Shown here: positions 38,661 to 42,420 of the stretch, piece by piece
Layout: each line of letters begins with the position of its first letter
Numbering within the stretch: position 1 is the first letter of the stretch
Origin: Candidatus Woesearchaeota archaeon UBA153
GTDB taxonomy: Archaea > Nanobdellota > Nanobdellia > Woesearchaeales > UBA525
Direction: 5' to 3'
NCBI GenBank assembly: GCA_002503705.1
Contig: DASH01000036.1
Span: forward strand, 1 to 42,420
DNA: 42,420 bases
Notes under the pieces: generated by a model
The model's input: the letters and a program-made list of their open reading frames with translations, nothing else
The model's database searches: none
Told to the model about the DNA's origin: nothing
Made by a program: the position numbers and the translations under genes

Positions 38661-40169
38661 TCAAGAAGGGATTGAAGAACCTCCAGGACAAGGAGGGGTT
38701 TCGCGCTCGTAACAGAGATTTTCGTTAGGAATGTTCTCAAAGAGGAGGTACTGCCAGTCCTCACTGAGACCATCACTGACGGAGAGTTTGACAGTCTGTG
38801 GAAAGGGGTTGAGCTTGACGAACAACCGATCACGACATGATGAAGGATTAATGCAGAAATAGTCGTTGCGCTGACAGCCACCTTGGTTTATGAAAGAGAA
38901 CGGTTCGCCGTCCGGATCAAGCGACGCAAGAAGGAAAGAAGCATAAATATCATACTCGACAGGGTTTGTGTTTTTCGGCACTTTGACGCAAAGGTGGTCT
39001 TGGAAATCCGTGCCGGACGGTTGGAAATTGCTCGTCTGGTAGTATTCAAGCACCGGCGCCCGGTTCTGCACGAGGAATTGGAAGTTCCACATCGCTTTGT
39101 TGTTTTTGCTTTGCGGGTCGGTGACGGTGACGAGGAACAAGTCCATTCGATTGTTCGCGGTCGCGGCTGGCGGGACGCGGTTCATCGTGACGAGGAAGCC
39201 GTCGTTCGAGCCGAGCGTCGCGTACGCTGCGCTGTCGTTCAGTTGGAAGAAAGGGTCTTTCGAGGCTCGTTTCAGGAGTTCGCGCGTGAAACGATAGACG
39301 GGGAGGAGCCGGACGGGGTATCGTTTCGTGAAGACGCCGGTCTGGACGTTGCCTTGGTCGTTCGTGAAGGAGAGGGGCAGGGTGAGCTTGACGAGCGTTT
39401 CCGACTCGGTGAACGCGACGATCACGTCAGCGCGCCCTTTCGTGACGTCCGCGCCCAAGAGCGCCCCTAACTCGTCCGTGGGGACGCACGAGTCCACGCT
39501 CGCCGCGAGGTAGGCTTCAAGGCTCTCCTGGACGCTCGGGCCGTGCGGCAAGCCCGGCGCTTGGAGGAGGCTTCGCGGACACGCGACGAGCGACTCGTTC
39601 GCAGGGCGCGCGGCGCACAAGAGCGGCAGGGCGTACTGTCCGAACGCGCCGTCGTAGACGTCACGGCTCCAAGGATTTTCGGGGTGGCTTGGTTGGGCGA
39701 TGTTGTCATAGTTGAGGTCGTCTAACTTCACGTCAACGAACGGGTACGGGTTCTGGCCGTTCACGTCGTACTCGTTCGAGAACTTCGGCCGGAACGGGTA
39801 TCCGGAATCGTTGACGAGGCCGAAGGAGATGGTGACTTGTTCGTCGGTTTGTTGGTCGTACTCATTCAGGATGAAGAGTGCTTGCTCGAGTCCTGGTTCG
39901 TGCGCGTGCACTCCTCCTTGCTCTTTGAAGAGCAAGCCGCCTTGACGGCCGAGCGTGGCGAACGCTTGCTCGACGGAGAAGTCCAGGCATTGTTCGACGA
40001 CGCCTTGCACGAGCTTCTGATCGTACGCTCCTTTCTCGAGCCCGGGTTGCAGCCGGTCTTGGAGGGTGTTCCGGATGAGCAAGAGCACGATGAAGACGAA
40101 GAGGACGAAGAGCCCGATGAGGAAGAACGCGGTCAGTTGGCCGCGCGTCGTTCGAAACCCACCTCTCAT
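38661..40169 (-). CDS. Large pilin-like exported protein, 502 aa
   Basis: TTRG is followed by QLTAFFLIGLFVLFVFIVLL. The exterior domain (about 40-502) is mixed alpha/beta with cysteines near its end and resembles no family known to me. ATG 40169 overlaps the stop of the RsbW-like gene by four bases, so the two are co-translated. A TATA-like sequence (GCTATAAACT, about 40193-40202) inside the upstream gene could give extra transcription. Confidence 0.85.
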   Translation of the reverse strand: MRGGFRTTRGQLTAFFLIGLFVLFVFIVLLLIRNTLQDRLQPGLEKGAYDQKLVQGVVEQCLDFSVEQAFATLGRQGGLLFKEQGGVHAHEPGLEQALFILNEYDQQTDEQVTISFGLVNDSGYPFRPKFSNEYDVNGQNPYPFVDVKLDDLNYDNIAQPSHPENPWSRDVYDGAFGQYALPLLCAARPANESLVACPRSLLQAPGLPHGPSVQESLEAYLAASVDSCVPTDELGALLGADVTKGRADVIVAFTESETLVKLTLPLSFTNDQGNVQTGVFTKRYPVRLLPVYRFTRELLKRASKDPFFQLNDSAAYATLGSNDGFLVTMNRVPPAATANNRMDLFLVTVTDPQSKNNKAMWNFQFLVQNRAPVLEYYQTSNFQPSGTDFQDHLCVKVPKNTNPVEYDIYASFLLASLDPDGEPFSFINQGGCQRNDYFCINPSSCRDRLFVKLNPFPQTVKLSVSDGLSEDWQYLLFENIPNENLCYERETPPCPGGSSIPS

Positions 40170-40729
40170 GCGAGAGAGGACGAGAACGCGGAGTTTATAG
40201 CTTTTTCCGTCTTCGGCAGGTTGAACGAGAGTATCGTCTCGCGGCCGTTTGTCGAGTAGGCGAGCGTGGCCGCGTACGCGTGCATGAGGAAGAAGCCGCG
40301 ACGGTGGTCGTGCAGCAGGTTCGCCGGGTCGAGCGGGTCGTACCGTGCGAGGCTTCGCGGGTCGAACGGCTCGCCTTCGGGCGTGTGAAGGAGGAGGACG
40401 AGCGTGTCGAGCCCTTCCCGCTCGACGACGTACTGCGTCAAGATGACCGGCCCGTCGTGGCGGAGCGCGTTCGCGACGGCTTCCGTCACCGCGACTGCGG
40501 CGTGGTGGCTGGCCGCGGCCTCGTAGCCGCTCTTCTCGAGGAGCGCTTCAAACCCGGTGAGGAGGCTTTCGCTGAGGCAGGGCTTGTGGCGGGGAATGGT
40601 GAACGTCTCGACCGTCTCCTCGTCGCGGAGGCGTCGGAACGAGCCGAGCGCCGGCGCGCGGGGAGCGTCGTGTTTGTAGATGATGAGGTCGTTGCGTTCC
40701 GTATACGGGAACGCGAGAGGGTCGAGCAT
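40166..40729 (-). CDS. RsbW/SpoIIAB-like ATPase (GHKL fold)
   Basis: The 187-residue protein has an N box at 75-93 (HHAAVAVTEAVANALRHDG: E83, N87) and a late HRRGFFLMHAYAATLAYST corresponding to the glycine-rich lid. In bacteria such proteins are serine kinases that act as anti-sigma factors; archaea have no sigma factors, so a partner-switch role with another target is more likely. The usual DxGxGF motif reads PEGEPFDP, lacking the adenine-binding Asp, so ATP binding is uncertain. It is predicted leaderless and is joined by a 4-base overlap to a pilin-like gene. Confidence 0.8.
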   Translation of the reverse strand: MLDPLAFPYTERNDLIIYKHDAPRAPALGSFRRLRDEETVETFTIPRHKPCLSESLLTGFEALLEKSGYEAAASHHAAVAVTEAVANALRHDGPVILTQYVVEREGLDTLVLLLHTPEGEPFDPRSLARYDPLDPANLLHDHRRGFFLMHAYAATLAYSTNGRETILSFNLPKTEKAINSAFSSSLA

Positions 40730-40749
40730 GCGCTTCCGGAGTGAGGAGT

Positions 40750-40760
40750 TGTATAAATAA
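40750..40760 (-). promoter_or_regulatory. TATA-box promoter of the RsbW-like operon
   Basis: On the minus strand TTATTTATAC is centred 26 bases before ATG 40729, predicting a leaderless mRNA. Confidence 0.65.
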
Positions 40761-40792
40761 TTTTGTTCCGGGACTGGTTTCGCTCCGGGCGT

Positions 40793-41374
40793 TCAGAGTG
40801 TCGGGAGCACGCGTTCGAGGGCTTGCAAGTCTTTCGCGTCTCGCTGCTCCCAGAGGGTCCGCGCGCCGCTCACCACGTCGTACGGCACGCCATACTTGGC
40901 GCACCACGCGCTGTTCTGGCGCATCCGGCCGAGGAGGACGTCCGGCTTGTTCGCGTCGAGGAGCTTGCGCGTCGTCGTGAGAATCCGTTGTCCTCGTTGT
41001 TTCGCGAAGGCGAGGAGGACTTGGTTGAGGCCGCTGTTGCGGTGGTGCATGAAATCGTCGCGAGTGCTCGTTTCAGGGTCGAGGATGAGGGTGACGTCGC
41101 GGCTTTCGAAGGCGGCGCGCGACGCGGTCGCCGCGATGTGGCGGTAGTGTTTCTTGAACGAGCGCGCGCGGTTCGCGTCCGTGACGAAGAGCGCGGTGGT
41201 GAGGTTCGCTCGGAGGGCGCTGCGTTCGCGCGCTTCCGCGACGAGTTTCTGGTTGTTCGCGTCGTGCGTGGGGAAGAGGAGGAGTATCTCGTCGTGGTGG
41301 AGGAGGTGCGCGAGGTCGAGCCGTTCGGCGAGGCTCGCAGGCGTCTCTTTCGGGTCGAGGAGGAGGAGTTCCAT
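40793..41374 (-). CDS. rnp3: RNase P protein component 3 (Rpp30 homologue)
   Basis: The 193-residue protein has the Rpp30 signatures: DVTLILDPE, HHRNSGLNQVLLAFAKQRGQ and RKLLDANKPDVLLGRMRQNS followed by AKYGVPYDVVSGA. Rpp30 is a TIM-barrel-like subunit that supports the catalytic domain of archaeal RNase P with Pop5. Length is slightly short for the family. The mRNA is predicted leaderless (TATA box 41397-41406, ATG 41374). It is divergent from the MEMO gene. Confidence 0.92.
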   Translation of the reverse strand: MELLLLDPKETPASLAERLDLAHLLHHDEILLLFPTHDANNQKLVAEARERSALRANLTTALFVTDANRARSFKKHYRHIAATASRAAFESRDVTLILDPETSTRDDFMHHRNSGLNQVLLAFAKQRGQRILTTTRKLLDANKPDVLLGRMRQNSAWCAKYGVPYDVVSGARTLWEQRDAKDLQALERVLPTL

Positions 41375-41396
41375 CAGGGAGGAGGTGGCGCGCGGG

Positions 41397-41467
41397 TTTT
41401 ATAATGGTTCAGAGAAGTATATTACTATATAGAAAATATATTTTTCGGTGCATAAACCTTAAAAACC
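41397..41467. promoter_or_regulatory. Divergent promoter region of rnp3 and the MEMO gene
   Basis: Two TATA boxes face away from each other: CATTATAAAA on the minus strand (41397-41406) for rnp3, and CCTTAAAAACC on the plus strand (41457-41467) for the MEMO gene. Between them is an AT-rich stretch (ATATTACTATATAGAAAATA). Both genes are predicted leaderless or nearly so. Confidence 0.6.
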
Positions 41468-41490
41468 CCGACGTCAGAAGAGCGCACACC

Positions 41491-42345
41491 ATGAGACCAG
41501 CCGTGTTCGCGGGAACCTTCTACCCCGCCACAGAACCGAAACTCCGCGCCGCGCTCGAAGAGGCCTTCACCGGCGAGCGCGGACCCGGCAGCCTCCCCCT
41601 CGTGAAGAAGACTGACCGGAAAGTACTCGCGGTCATCGCGCCGCACGCGGGCTACCAGTACAGCGGCCAAGCGGCGGCGTGGGCGTACCACGCGATCGCC
41701 TCCTCGCCCAAGCCTGACGTGTTCATCATCCTCGGCCCGAACCATGACGGCAAGGAGACGGCGACGACGAAAGAGGTGTGGGAGACGCCGCTCGGCCCGG
41801 TACGGTCGGACCAAGAGTTCTTGAACGCGCTCGTCGCGAAAGGCAACCTCAAGTACGACGACAAGACGTTCCAGGAGGAGCACTCGATCGAGGTGCAGTT
41901 GCCGTTCCTCGCGTTCCTCTACGGAGAGCACGTCAAGATCGCGCCGGTCATCATCGGCAATGACGCTGACTTGCACCAACTCGCGCTGGACATCAAGGAG
42001 GTGCTCGTCGACCAGGGGAAGAAGGCCTCGTTCATCGTCTCGAGCGACTTCACCCATCACGGCCCCGCGTACAAGCACGTCCGGTGGAGCCAGGAGACGC
42101 AGAAGAACATCTACGAGTTCGACGAAAAAATCATCGCGCTCATCAAGCAGCAGAAGCCGGCCGAGCTCCTCGACTTCCTCGACAAGGAGCTCGCGACCGT
42201 GTGCGGCGGCTTGCCGATCGCGCTCTTGCTGACCATCCTCAAGCCGTGCGCCGTCAAGCTCGAGCAGTACTACACGAGCGGCGACCTCGTCGAGGACTAC
42301 AAGAACAGCGTCAGCTACGCCGCCATCGTGTTCGAAGAGAAGTAG
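41491..42345 (+). CDS. MEMO family protein
   Basis: The 284-residue protein matches MEMO throughout: PAVFAGTFYP at the start, PHAGYQYSG (H52), GPNHDG (H85), EEHSIEVQLPFL (H131), VSSDFTHHG (D186, H189, H190) and ATVCGGLPIA (C238). These conserved His, Asp and Cys positions form the metal-binding site of the family, which is related to class III extradiol dioxygenases. The archaeal role is not established. ATG 41491 lies three bases from the predicted transcription start. The AMMECR1 partner often found beside it is absent here. Confidence 0.93.
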   Translation: MRPAVFAGTFYPATEPKLRAALEEAFTGERGPGSLPLVKKTDRKVLAVIAPHAGYQYSGQAAAWAYHAIASSPKPDVFIILGPNHDGKETATTKEVWETPLGPVRSDQEFLNALVAKGNLKYDDKTFQEEHSIEVQLPFLAFLYGEHVKIAPVIIGNDADLHQLALDIKEVLVDQGKKASFIVSSDFTHHGPAYKHVRWSQETQKNIYEFDEKIIALIKQQKPAELLDFLDKELATVCGGLPIALLLTILKPCAVKLEQYYTSGDLVEDYKNSVSYAAIVFEEK

Positions 42346-42395
42346 AAGGATAACAAATAATTTTCTTCATTTTAATTTAACTAACTTTTCTTATT

Positions 42396-42413
42396 ACTCA
42401 TGTTTGACACCTC
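42396..42413 (-). repeat. 18-bp terminal inverted repeat, right copy
   Basis: This is the exact reverse complement of 199-216. It covers the end of the minus-strand frame cut by the window border. Confidence 0.7.
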
Positions 42414-42420
42414 TTTGAGA
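42398..42420 (-). CDS. 3' end of a gene entering from the right border, relative of the left-end gene
   Basis: Seven codons are visible, ending SKRCQT and TGA (42400-42398). The left-end gene ends SARCQT and TGA. Bases upstream of the shared 18 bp differ, so the two are diverged copies, not one recent duplicate. Too short to identify alone. Confidence 0.35.

Noticed and set aside
40193..40202. TATA-like sequence upstream of the 502-residue pilin-like gene
   Set aside because: It is correctly spaced but lies inside the RsbW-like gene, encoding its C-terminus, and the 4-base overlap indicates co-translation; at most an internal promoter.
1..42420. tRNA genes, rRNA genes and CRISPR arrays
   Set aside because: No T-arm and acceptor combination typical of tRNA, no rRNA stretches and no regularly spaced direct repeats were seen by eye on either strand.

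Overview
The window reads as archaeal chromosome, most plausibly from a high-GC DPANN-type or other small-genome archaeon. RadA, RadB, a two-OB-fold RPA, ribosomal protein uS2, the RNase P subunit Rpp30, MEMO and a canonical C/D box guide RNA are archaeal. Many start codons sit about 26 bases downstream of a TATA box (leaderless mRNAs). The clade cannot be fixed by eye. An exact 18-bp inverted repeat closes both ends, each copy overlapping the stop codon of a gene cut by the window edge, so the window is probably bounded by copies of a repeated element.

Left part (1-18.5 kb), information processing and small modules: a class II ribonucleotide reductase abutting a cobalamin adenosyltransferase; a structured RNA region with a C/D sRNA; a membrane-anchored parvulin; RadB; small membrane proteins; uS2 with a structured leader; ThpR; a TRAM protein; a VapBC pair; RadA; an MNT-HEPN pair; RPA with a polysaccharide deacetylase. 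The intergenic spaces hold unusually strong RNA structures. Two of them form families with two diverged copies each (6.4/10.7 kb and 8.1/24.0 kb) whose stems covary.

Right part (18.5-40.7 kb), almost all on the minus strand: about 22 kb of exported proteins in tightly packed operons, many genes overlapping by 4 bases. Sixteen proteins share the layout of archaeal type IV pilin-like precursors: short basic leader, Gly followed by Gln/Val/Ser/Met, one hydrophobic helix, external domain. With them are two large cysteine-rich surface proteins, a pilin-like protein with a glycine-zipper membrane hairpin, and a 1033-residue membrane-anchored fusion of an M23 endopeptidase with a lytic transglycosylase, both with intact catalytic residues. 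Wall-cutting enzymes of bacterial type in an archaeal pilin-like locus suggest a surface machine acting on bacterial cell walls, for instance in attachment to or penetration of a bacterial partner; this is inference. No assembly ATPase, platform protein or prepilin peptidase lies in the window. An RsbW-like ATPase heads the operon at the far end.

Right end: RNase P subunit Rpp30 and MEMO, transcribed divergently from an AT-rich promoter region, then the second copy of the terminal repeat.

The other notable point is the ribonucleotide reductase. It keeps the radical cysteine, the ATP cone and the overall class II sequence, but appears to have lost both active-site redox cysteines and the C-terminal cysteine pair.
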